NCBI RefSeq assembly: GCF_041146795.1
Contig: NC_135172.1
Coordinates: forward strand, 34,581,623-34,645,622
Reading direction: 5' to 3'
DNA length: 64,000 nucleotides
DNA from: Maylandia zebra
Taxonomy: Eukaryota; Chordata; Actinopteri; Cichliformes; Cichlidae
Notes under the pieces: generated by a model
What the model was told of the DNA's origin: nothing
The model's input: only the letters and a program-made list of their open reading frames with translations
Databases searched by the model: none
In this document: positions 35,471-45,600 of the stretch, one piece after another
Layout of the letters: the number at the start of each line of letters is the position of its first letter
Numbering within the stretch: position 1 is the stretch's first letter
Position numbers and translations under genes: made by a program

Positions 35471-38400
35471 ATGTGGAGCTTTCAAAACCTGCTGTTCACC
35501 ATCTGTGGTAAGTTGTTTAGATGAGTAAATACATAAACAGACCAAAGGTAGATTTAGATTAAATATAAAGATCTGTTTTTGCAGTAACGGGCAGAATACC
35601 ACACCTTGTCCATCGTGTATACAGCACTAACATTGCTACTGTGAATGCTAACATAACAAATTAAACAGTGAAATATGTGTAATACTTTCTTTGCAGTTGC
35701 TCTGAGGTGTTTGATCAATGCAGTCGGGGTGATCCATGTGACTGGATACCTGGAGAGTGAGGTTAATGTCTCCTGCTCCTATGGCCAGGGTTACGAGTCT
35801 TATGAGAAGTATCTGTGTAAGAACGACTGTGGCAACAGTGATGTTCTTATTACAACTTCAAAACCAGTGAAAAACAAATACAGGATCCATGAAGACAAAA
35901 CAGCACGAATCTTCACAACGACCATCTCTGATCTTCATTCTGAGGATGCTGGGAAATACTGGTGTGGAGTGACCATAACTGGAAAAGATATCTACACTGA
36001 AGTCAAGCTTAAATTAGTAAAAGGTAAATAAAGTCTTCTCCAAACAGCAACACACACAGTCACACACACACAAACATACACTTTATAATTGGTTCAGCTG
36101 TATTCGTTTTTTTCTTAAGATCTCAATCAGCAAGCTAAATATAAATGATCATATCTGTTCTGTGGCTTTAACACATTTACTGATGCCGTCTGCATTTTCA
36201 ACAGACAGCTGCTGTGACACTGTGACCAAAGTTCAAAGTTATGAGGGACACTCTGAGTCTGTCAGTTGTCCGTATGAGTCTCAGTACCAGAACAGTCTAA
36301 AGTACATCTGCAGAGGAACACGGCCCTCCACATGTCTGCAGCAGGCACTGATCACCTCTGACACCAAACAAAATGGGCGATTCAGACTTGATGATGACAA
36401 AATGTCAGGAAAATTTACAGTGAAAATTAGCAGTTTAACCAAAAGTGATTCAGGATCATACCTCTGTGGTGTCCAAAGAAACTCGGACCTGGATGTTTTC
36501 TCTGCTGTTGAGCTGGAAGTCAAAGGTGAGAGGTCATTATAATAGTTCATTACACCAATCAAAAGAAAACAGCTTCTTCTAAAAAATGTCTTTAAGAAAG
36601 TTTAATATTTTTTGAAACGCAAATAGTTTTTCTTTCCATTTGACAGAGTGGTGCTGTGTCAAGTCAACTAAAATAAATGGTACTGTAGGACATCCACTAA
36701 CTTTGCAGTGTCCTTATCCTCCACAACATTGGGACAGGAACAGGAAGTTCCTCTGTAAGGGAGAGCAGCTCAACAGCTGCAAAGACATAACCAGTCAAAG
36801 CAGGTTTAAACTTGAAGGTAATGGTTCTTCCAGCTCTTTCTCTGTGGTGATCACAAAGTTGGAAGAAGCAGATGCTGGGACATACTGGTGTGGGTCAGAC
36901 TCAGAGAGGAGGCCTGGAAACTACACCAAGATTCAGCTGTCAGTTGGTGAGATGAATGTGTCTTGTGTACATGAAAATAAAATGGTTAGAGCTGTAAGTT
37001 ACACCCTTTTCTCAGCCTATCGCATCAATGTTTCATGTCATCGTGTCATCTGCAGTGTGATGACTGCGAACACAGGTGTAAAAATAGGACTGTTGAAAAC
37101 CTCATTTACCACTGCATACTTACATTTTTGGTGGCTTCAATGTAGACACAGTCTCCTCCAGCCTCGCAGAGCTAATAGATGTTACAGGAAATAATCATAC
37201 GATGAACTAATTATTATTCTAACAAAATATTCTTTTTTCTCATGAAATATTACTATTTGCATATGTACATATGTACATATGTACATATGTACATATATAT
37301 ATGAGAAAGACAGGCACTGCAACAGCTGACATGACCAGTCAAAGCAGATTCACACTACAAGATAATGTTTCTTCCTGCTCTTTCTCTGTGATGTTCTGTG
37401 ATGTTCACAAATAGTCACTAATGAACACGTTTAGATGAAAATAAAAATAAATAGTTGTACCACTTTTTATATGTAAAACAGATTACGAGACATACACTGT
37501 AATTTTGATAAGACTTCAATTTAAAATTAAAATTTAAATCATTGTCATATGTTTCTTTAAATAAGCCATAGATGTTGAATATTCCACATGACTCATGGCA
37601 TTCAGTGGACACTGACACTGAGGGGCACCTCAATGACAACTACATATACATTTAAGTTTGTGTAATATACTAGGATATTTCTAATTAGTGCTATTTAGAA
37701 TAGAATAGAATAGAATAGCCCTTGTCATTGTACATGTGTAGCGATCTTTTTGCATTTATTAGAGCTGTTTTGTTATATTTTGTAACTTTGTATTATTTTG
37801 TTTAATATAGTTACAGTTAAAGTTCTTACTGTCTTGAAACAATTGTGACCACATAATTTCCTCTAAGATTAATACAATATTGTGATTCTGCTTCTTGTAT
37901 TAAAATAAAGTCGCTAATGGCAGTAAGAGTATTGTTCTCCAACAGTCTTTCTCCAGCACACCAGCACTGTTCCTTCCACAGTCGAAATGCCTGGAAAAAC
38001 TTCAACACAAATTACCGGTAAACCTGTTAAAGATGTCTTTCAGTATGAACTGCTGTTGATTAATATGTACCTACTCCAAAAGTAATGTTTAATTTTCGGA
38101 ATGGAGTGAATGTAAGTCATTCAAAATGATCCTGAGAGTCAAAAACAGCTGTAGGTGAGCACACCAGAAATAAAATAATTATGATAACATGTAAAAATAT
38201 TGATAAAAAGAAAATATGAGCCCACAGTTCTGCATTTATGTACTTGAAAGTGTAATGTTTCTTTTTTGTTTCCTGCTTTTCAGATGCAGGACACTATGTG
38301 GGTTACACTGTTCGTCCCCTGCTGCTGCTACTGATATGCGTCTTTGCAGTTATAGTTTATAAGTGCAAACATCAGAAAGCAAAAGGTACATTTTGGATTC

Positions 38401-38838
38401 ACTGGCATTCAAAAATGTACTCAAATGTGCATCTGTAAAGAGCATAACCATGTTTTACGCTTTGTGTTTTCAGAAGATGAAACTGTCATGAACAGAAATG
38501 CACAGAACGAAGATGCTTTAGAGGAAGTGATGCGTGTGGCAGAAAATAAAGTAAGAAAACTAAAGTTCAAAGACTTAATAGTGTGCTGTAGCTATAACAA
38601 GCCTTATTATACCAAACTGGGCAACACAACTAACTGTACATATTATTTATTAATACAATTTGCACTTTTCTCTTACATTTTACTGTTTTTAATTTTTACT
38701 TTCTTTATTTTTATCACTGTTATTCCAAGCAACGTCCATAACATCATCATGTGTTGTTCATTGTTTGAATAGATTTATGAAAGTCAAGACGTTGTGATAT
38801 ACTCAAATAAGGAGACGTCCGAACTGCAGAGTGCGTGA
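35471..38838 (+). CDS. Gene C: CMRF35-like receptor, three Ig domains, truncated tail
   Basis: Exons: 35471-35507, 35697-36023, 36205-36525, 36647-36946, 37946-38017, 38284-38385, 38474-38550, 38773-38838 (1302 nt, 433 residues). Signal peptide MWSFQNLLFTIC plus VALRC. D1 about 22-121 (NVSCSYG...KYWCG), D2 122-228, D3 229-328 (KFLCKGEQLNSC, YWCGSDSERRPGNYT), stalk 329-352, membrane exon 353-386 (YVGYTVRPLLLLLICVFAVI, then YKCKHQK). The last exon begins IYESQDVVIYSNKETS. Compared with gene A, one base is missing at about 38836, so TGA (38836-38838) ends the protein 22 codons into this exon and the YEN and YCN region is lost. One YSN motif remains. Class I. Its D3 is most like that of gene D. 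Confidence 0.82.
37259..37303. repeat. Tandem TACATATG repeat
   Basis: About five units of an 8-bp repeat run directly into the D3-like pseudo-exon, in gene C intron 4. Confidence 0.85.
37303..37412 (+). pseudogene. Second D3-like pseudo-exon in gene C intron 4
   Basis: CAGGCACTGCAACAGCTGAC, then AGTCAAAGCAGATTCACACT and TCTTTCTCTGTGATG, align with the middle of the D3 exon of genes F and A (CACCGCAACAGCTGCAGAGA, GTGACGATCACAAAG). The 5' and 3' parts and both splice sites are gone, and the frame is shifted. It shows that gene C once had, or received, an additional D3 copy. Confidence 0.72.
37695..37720. repeat. (AGAAT)n microsatellite
   Basis: Five tandem AGAAT units in gene C intron 4. Confidence 0.9.
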
Positions 38839-38933
38839 ATGACTGTGAAGATTTAGGTGAAGATGAACCAGACTTAGAGAATGTCACAACTGAAGAAATC
38901 TACTGTAATGGAAATTTCCATAATGCCAATTGA
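38839..38933 (+). pseudogene. Decayed 3' part of the gene C tail exon
   Basis: After the premature stop the paralogous tail sequence persists in another frame (GAAGATGAACCAGACTTAGA, GAAGAAATCTACTGTAATGG). In the ancestral frame DYEN has become DLEN, so a second lesion has accumulated, and its stop is at 38931-38933. Confidence 0.75.
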
Positions 38934-39526
38934 AGATAAACATTGTGTGCATTTGAGGTCAGTCTTTGGCTCTCACCTGTATGGAGATCATCCTGTTTAA
39001 TTTGTCTTTAACATTAACAGTTACACAGCTAATCTTTTCTGAAACTGTGGGAAACCTCAAATGCAAATGACTAACATCAATGTAACGTAAATTAATCTGC
39101 AAATTAAACTAAAATTTTAGTCATTCTTGTCTGTTTTTGCCCCATTTAAACATAAACAGTCACAAGTCAAGTTATTTTTATGATACGTTTATATTTGTTG
39201 CAATTAAACATTTCTGACAAAGGCAGTTAATTGATATGATTTTACAGATAAAAGGAAATACAGTGTTTATTCTAATTCCATACATTGGATGGAACCGTCC
39301 GATGTATGTAACAGTGTAGCAGTTGTCACCCATGACGTACTTACATCGATATAAATAAATAAGCATATCTATGAAAATATTTCAACAGTGGAACTTTAGT
39401 GTAATCACAGTACTGTCATGCAAATCTTGGATTTATAATTAGTTTTAGTCTTTTTTTATATTATTGGTTTAAATTTTTGCACTTTTATAGAGTAATGCTG
39501 TGCGCCTGTGCCTTTAACTTTGTTGT
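38934..39526. other. Gene C 3' flank
   Basis: Similar to the 3' flanks of A, D and F (GTGTGCATTTGAGGTCA, GGAGATCATCCTG). The AATAAA present at the equivalent place in D and F is mutated here (AAATTAAT near 39090). The nearest intact AATAAA is in a run at 39351-39361. Confidence 0.45.
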
Positions 39527-39528
39527 TA

Positions 39529-40781
39529 CAGTTTTTTCTGAATGCTTAAACCCTAACTGTGATTCCTGTAGCACAATCTCTAAAACTATTCAGACTTATA
39601 GCAAAACCACTCACTGAGTTTGCAAAACTAAAAGCACAAAAACTGCTTTGCACTCAGTTTGCAATTTTGTAACACACACTTTGCAAAACTGTAGGCACAA
39701 TTCACTGCACAACACTCAATTACCAAATTTCCAACACACTCCTAGCAAAAGTATACACATGTATGGCTATCATTAACACTAATTTGCCAACTGTCTGGCA
39801 CACTTTCACATGTGAAAACTTTTTTAGATAATTAGTTCACTTTGCAATCAGCCTAAGCACTATAATACAGGTAAGCTGTGTGTGCGGAGTACAATGGAGG
39901 GAGCAGAAAGAGTGAGAAGTAGAGGAGGCCGAGGAAGAGGACGTGGAGGTGAAGAAGTAGGACGAAGAGGACGACAAGGACAAGGAGGAGCAAGAGGAAG
40001 ACGAGGAGGGGGGAGAGGAAGATGAGGAGGGGGGAGAGGAAGGGTAGGAAGAGTAAGAAATAGAATTGCTGATGACATCAGAGCTACAATACCCTGAGGG
40101 TAGCTGGCCAACGGGTCCAGCCTAACTCGAGCCGCTACACTGTAGCAAGTACCATAAGGACATCTTGAAATGAGAATCGGTTAGCACAGTCACTTCGCAC
40201 AAAGATTTGTAGCACTGCCATATGCCAATGAGAAACACACCAATACCATTGATGTACAAATACTGAAATTGTTACTTTACAGAATTGCTAGATGACCAGA
40301 TGCTGGGGGCAGAGGAAGCATGTTCACTGCAGACCAAGTAACCCATATAGTCATTATGGCGATTGCAAATAATCCTATACTTGGAAATGAACACTTGTGT
40401 TTGTTTTGATGTGTTTGAATAAACACCAGTACTTGAAGTTTGGATCCCTCTATGCTTATGGATCTATGACAGAAGTATGAGCTCAGACTGACATAGCCTA
40501 CCTTGTGCACAGAGAAAGCAAAAGCCAGATGTGTTTTGTATTCATACCATCAGTGTGCAGTTGGCGCATTGTGTGCTTAGTAGATGATGGCTTGTGTGTA
40601 CTGTTTGATACGGAAACACCATTTTTACAAAGGTGTGAAGAGTTAATCTAGCTGTGTTTGCTTTTGCAAGAGAACTACAATGTTTTGATTATTGGGTGAC
40701 AGGTTTTCTTATTTGTGTGAAGAGTTTTGCAAAATTAGCCAATAGTTACAAAAAATGTGCTTAAGCAATCAGAAAAAACTG
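39529..40781 (+). mobile_element. Tc1/mariner-type element with inverted ends and RG-rich reading frame remnant
   Basis: Inverted termini CAGTTTTTTCTGAATGCTTA and its complement (TAAGCAATCAGAAAAAACTG) are flanked by TA at 39527-39528 and 40782-40783 (1253 bp). From an ATG at 39894 a frame encodes MEGAERVRSRGGRGRGRGG and further RG/GR repeats up to a TGA at 40023-40025. No catalytic transposase core is visible, so the copy is a deletion derivative. TA duplication suggests the Tc1/mariner superfamily. Confidence 0.72.
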
Positions 40782-40879
40782 TAACTCTGTACTATTTATA
40801 TTCTTTATCCTGCGGCTGTAATATAATAATTTTCCTTGTTAAATCAATCAAGGGTATTAACGTTAAAAGCCCTGCTTAT

Positions 40880-41010
40880 GCGAAGGCTGTGCAAACTTCT
40901 TTCACCACTTGGTGGCATATGTCAGCTACTTTTTGGGGAAAATGTATCTGAATATCAGGAACAGGACCACACCTCCACACATGCTCCATCCGAGTCTCTG
41001 TCTATAAATG
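40880..41010 (+). promoter_or_regulatory. Orphan class II promoter block after gene C
   Basis: AACTTCTTTCACCACTTGGT followed by GGCATATGTCAGC (CTCF-like core 40903-40917) matches the class II block of B, E and G. The following TGCTCCATCCGAGTCTCTGT resembles the corresponding part at 32040. No signal exon or Ig exon follows before gene D. Confidence 0.55.
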
Positions 41011-41195
41011 ACCCCTTCCCAGCACTACAAGCTGTTTATTCTTTTTTAATTCATTCAGTTATCATTAGTACATGGGAATCTGCCCGGCCTGAGTCACCAC
41101 TGCAGCCTCAACTCTGCTCAAGCCATCTGCTACTAAAAATGAGGGTCTGGTCCCTGCTAGTGAAACAAATGTTAAAATGCCTTTGAAGGAAGGGC

Positions 41196-41375
41196 CAGAG
41201 GTGGCATAAGTACAGACATTCTGCACTTAAGTAGAAATACAGGTACTAGTCTTTAGAATACTCCAGTAAAGGTTGAAGCACTGATTCAACTTCTTTACTC
41301 GAGTATAAGTGAAAAGTACAGGCTCCGAAATGTACTCAAAGTAAAAAAAGTAAAACGTTCTTTAGAGGATGTTTC
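41196..41375 (+). mobile_element. Fragment of a fish hAT-like non-autonomous element
   Basis: It starts CAGAGGTGGCATAAGTACAG and continues with AAGTAGAAATACAGGTACT and CTTTACTCGAGTATAAGTGA, a sequence style I recognise from abundant short fish DNA elements. No matching inverted end was found downstream, so it is incomplete and the class is tentative. Confidence 0.45.
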
Positions 41376-42530
41376 TACCAACTATGTTTGTACAAACCTT
41401 GATGAACTTTGTGCTATATTAAAATAATAAAGACAGTAAAATGTTATTACATGAATAAAATTCAAAGTTTTAAGGGAATTTGGGGTAAAGGAAGTGAAAC
41501 TGTAAATGTTCCATTGGTGACCCTTCCAGTAAATCTGCCCAGCATTAAGGCAATGAACCTTTAACTAAGGCTGACAAACAAGAAATGGTGAAAGAGAAAA
41601 CTGAGAAACAACAATAACAACAGTGAGAAGGAGCCACCCTACTTGTGACCAGCCAAAAATTGCACAGTCAGAACGATGGTTCCTCCATTCACTTCTTTAA
41701 TTTTTTAGCAAAGATGTTTACCAGACTTAAGTTATTGACTTTGTTCTAACACCTGTTTTTGAGGCCGCAAAGCTACATTCTGTAGAGTCAAGGTGGAAAA
41801 CTGAGGAGCAGGGAAAGAGAAAACCGGCAAAGCAGCATGCCACCGGCAGTCTGTCCAGGTTCTGCCACAAGCCATTAAAACAAATGCCCCATGTTCATAC
41901 AGGGTTAAGTGGTGTAACAGGGAACTCTAGTTCTTGTCCGGTCAAAGTTTTTTCCCTGCGTCAGGAGGATGGGATGGCTCGTCAGATGATTTGACTTTTC
42001 ATAAAACTGAGAAGAAGAGTTTGGTAGCTGAAAAGTGATGCAGAAAAAGGAGTTTCACATTTGCAGTTTATGCAGATACATAGGTGTCAATAACATCTGA
42101 TAGCAATGCGAAATATGCTGATACAAAAAATTGTTAATAAAGTTTATTTTTAAAGAAGGCCTGTACCACAATGCAGGATTATGGCTCATACAGGTAACTT
42201 TGGTGTTACATGGGTTTTGTATTGCCATGGTAACTAATGCTCAAAGCCTTTTAAGCAAATCCTGTATAGTATACAAATCTGGGCCAATTTTAATGCAATG
42301 AAAAATTTTTGAATATTGATCAATCATTGTCCTGCTTTCTCATATTAGATTGTAGTGCCTCTATGTGACAGGATAACAAAACCCTGCGTTAAATTTAACA
42401 ACTGAATTAAAAATACATTTTCAGATTAAACCTCAGACATGATGCGTACACTCAGTTAATCAGAGAAAAGCCTTTTCTTCCTTACCGGCTTAACAATTTT
42501 CACATAAAAAAAGAGTAAAGAGTATAAAAG
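41376..42530. other. Spacer before gene D
   Basis: No exon recognised. Near 42355 it has TAGTGCCTCTATGTGACAGG, the counterpart of the 17078 and 50470 motifs upstream of genes A and F. Confidence 0.4.
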
Positions 42531-42539
42531 AACGTGACC

Positions 42540-42655
42540 TAAATGCAGAAGTTAAAGGTTTTGGCATTGCCATGACATTCAGGAAATCAAACTGTGGGTG
42601 TGACATTTTCAGAATATTTCTTGTCAGGTTTCTATTTCTACAAAGCAAAGCAAAG
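42540..42655 (+). promoter_or_regulatory. Class I promoter block of gene D
   Basis: AATGCAGAAGTTAAAGG (core 42547-42556) is 109 bp before the ATG, followed by GCCATGACATTCAGGAAATC, TGACATTTTCAG and a TTTCTATTTCTACAAAGCAA run-up to the start, as in gene A. Confidence 0.5.
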
Positions 42656-45600
42656 ATGGGGATCCTTCAAAACCTGCTATTCACCATCTGCAGTAAGTCA
42701 TTTAAATGAGTAGATAGTAAACAGATGAAGACCAAACGTAGATGTAGATTAATCTGTAAATACGTTTCGGTAGTGCAGAGCAGAACACAATGCCTTCTGT
42801 TGATCTCAGCCCTTTGTTTATGCAGCAGTAACAATGCTATTATAAATGTTGATGTGACAAAATAAACAATATTTTTTTATACTGTCTTTTCTTTACAGTC
42901 GCTCTGAGATGTGTGACCAGTGCAGTAGGGGTGATCCATGTGACTGGATATGTGGGGAGAGAGGCTAACGTTTCCTGCTCCTATGATGAGGGTTATGAGT
43001 CTTATGAGAAGTATCTGTGTAAGAACGATTGTGGTGACAGTGATGTTCTTGTTACAACATCGGAATCAAGGAAAAACAAATACAGGATCAATGATGACAA
43101 AACAGCACGAATCTTCACAACAACCATCTCTGATCTTCATTCTGAGGATGCTGGGAAATACTGGTGTGGGGTGACCAGAAATGGAAAAGATATCTACACT
43201 GAAGTCGAGCTGAAGTTAGCGCAAGGTGAATAAAATAATTCTTCTCAAAATGTAGTTATTTGAATTCAAGTCAAAATCATATATAAGAGACATTTGTGAC
43301 TGTAAAGGGTAAAAGGTGACAACAGATAAAAACGTAACTGGCAAAAGATTATTTATTTTTTCTGTTGTAAATATGACCTGATAATACTGATGCGATATAT
43401 GGTTCAGTTTGGTTGATTTTTTCTTAACATCCCATACAGAAAATCTCGTTGCAGCAACCTAAATATAATCATCATATCTGTTCTGTGGCTGTAACACATT
43501 TTCTGATGCCGTCTGCATTTTCAACAGACAGCTGCTGTGACACTGTGACCAAAATTGAAAGTTATGAGGGATTCTCTGAGTCCATCGTTTGTCCATACGA
43601 GTCTCGGTACCAGAACAACCCGAAGTACATCTGCAGAGGAAATCGGCCCTCCACATGTCTGCAGCAGGCACTGATCACCTCTGACAACAAACAAAATGGA
43701 CGATTCAGACTTGACGATGACAAACTGTTAGGAACATTCACAGTAAACATTAGCAGTTTGACCAAAAATGATTCAGGATCATACCTCTGTGGTGTTAAAA
43801 GAAACTCTGAGCTGGATGTTTTCTCTGCTGTTGAGCTGAAGGTCAAAGGTGAGAGGTTATAATAATATTTAATTAAATCAGCTGAAAGGAAACACTTTCC
43901 TCTAAAAGAGTCTTTAATAGATTTGAATATTTTTCTCTTTCACTCTCCACAGAGTGGTGCTGTGTCAAGTCAATTAAAATAAAAGGTACTGTAGGACAGC
44001 CTCTATCTTTGCAGTGTCCTTATCCTCCACAACATCAGGACAAAGGGAAGTTCCTCTGCAAGGGAGAGCAGCTCAACAGCTGCAAAGACATAACCAATCA
44101 AAGCCGGTTCCAACTTGAAGGTAATGGTTCTTTCAGCTCTTTCTCTGTGGTGATCACAAAGTTGGAAGAAGCAGATGCTGGGACATACTGGTGTGGGTCA
44201 GACTCAGAGAGGAGGCCTGGAAACTACACCAAGATTCAGCTTTCAGTTGGTGAGATGAAAACATTTAAATGAAAATAAAATTAACAGAATTACATCTTTT
44301 TTTCAGTCCACATTAACTGTTTAAACATAGTCTGTGCATGCTGGTTCTATTGTTTGTGGTGTGAATTATTAGAAAACTGCCAACTAAACTGGAGGACTTT
44401 GATCAGATTTGGAGGCCACTCATTGAGTACCTGGAAACTATGAACAAATGAGAGCTAGTCTGTGGACTTCACCATTGGTTAAAATAAGCTGATAGCACTC
44501 TGGGATAAGGGAAGGGTGTGGGGAGGAAGGTTTTTTTCTTCTTTACTTTTTGTTTTGTTTTTTCTGTTTGTTCGTTCGTTCGTTCGTTCGTTCGTTCGTT
44601 TGTTTTGACCACCCTTTTTGTTACTTTCCACTGTCTTGGTTGTGTGTTTTGTTTTTGTTGTTCTGGTTTGTTTTGGGGTTTTTTGTTTGCTTGTTTGCTT
44701 TGCCCCTTTCTTGATGACAAAACTGTAAAAAGGAAGCAACGTCAGCCAATGGGGCGATTTGTAATTGTTATTCGTGCTTCACAATAAAAATATTTGAAGA
44801 GAATTTAAAAAAACAAACAAAACATGTGAAGCTGTCTTCTTGCTGGCTTCAGTAGAGACACAGCCTCCCAGAAGTCCTATTTAGCCATATTATTAAAATA
44901 CCAATACCTAATGTGACAGTAACAAGCAATGTGACAACCAACCCCGGTCTACTGTAGATAAAAAAAAAATAAAAACATGTAAAAATGATTAAAAATAAAA
45001 ACACGATCACTTTTATATGTATACATTATGAAACACGGGGGTAATTTGTGAAAAGTGTCAGAGTGAGCCAAAATAACTGCAGCTCTACGGTTCTGATGGG
45101 GATGGCTGTCAGGACACTGAAACTATTCACACAACTGAAATAAGATTGATGTATTAAAATAAAGTTGCTAAGAGTATTTTTCTCCAACAGTCTTTCTCCA
45201 GCACACCAGCACTCTACCTTCTGCAGTGGAAACGCTTGGAAAAATGTCAACACAAATTCCCAGTAATCCTATTAAAAGTACAGTATATACAATAAGTATC
45301 TTTCAGTGTGTACTTCTGACGATCAGTGTTGTGAGTTATGGTTATTTTTTGGAAAGTAGTGAATGTAAGTCATACCAAAATGATCCCGAGTGTCACAACT
45401 GCTGTGGGTGTGCGCACTAGTAAATCCCAAAAAGTATCCCCTGAGCTCACAGTTCTGTTGTGTGTCCCTGAAAGTGTGAATGTTTCAGGATGTTTATATT
45501 TTTACTCCGTTCTGTTTTTTCTTTCTGCTTTTCAGATGCAAGACACTATGTGGTTTACACTGTTCCTCCCCTGCTGCTACTGATGTGTGTTTTTGCATTT

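Noticed and set aside
36640-37194. 184-residue frame extending past D3 of gene C
   Set aside because: The part after 36946 is intron read-through beyond a conserved GTGAG donor; the frame is only open by chance.
37259-37303. CRISPR-like direct repeats
   Set aside because: A simple 8-bp tandem microsatellite without spacers, in a vertebrate genome.
39860-40111. Proline/leucine-rich minus-strand frame (PPPLPL)
   Set aside because: It is the complement of the purine-rich RG-coding tract of the mariner-type element; no independent support.
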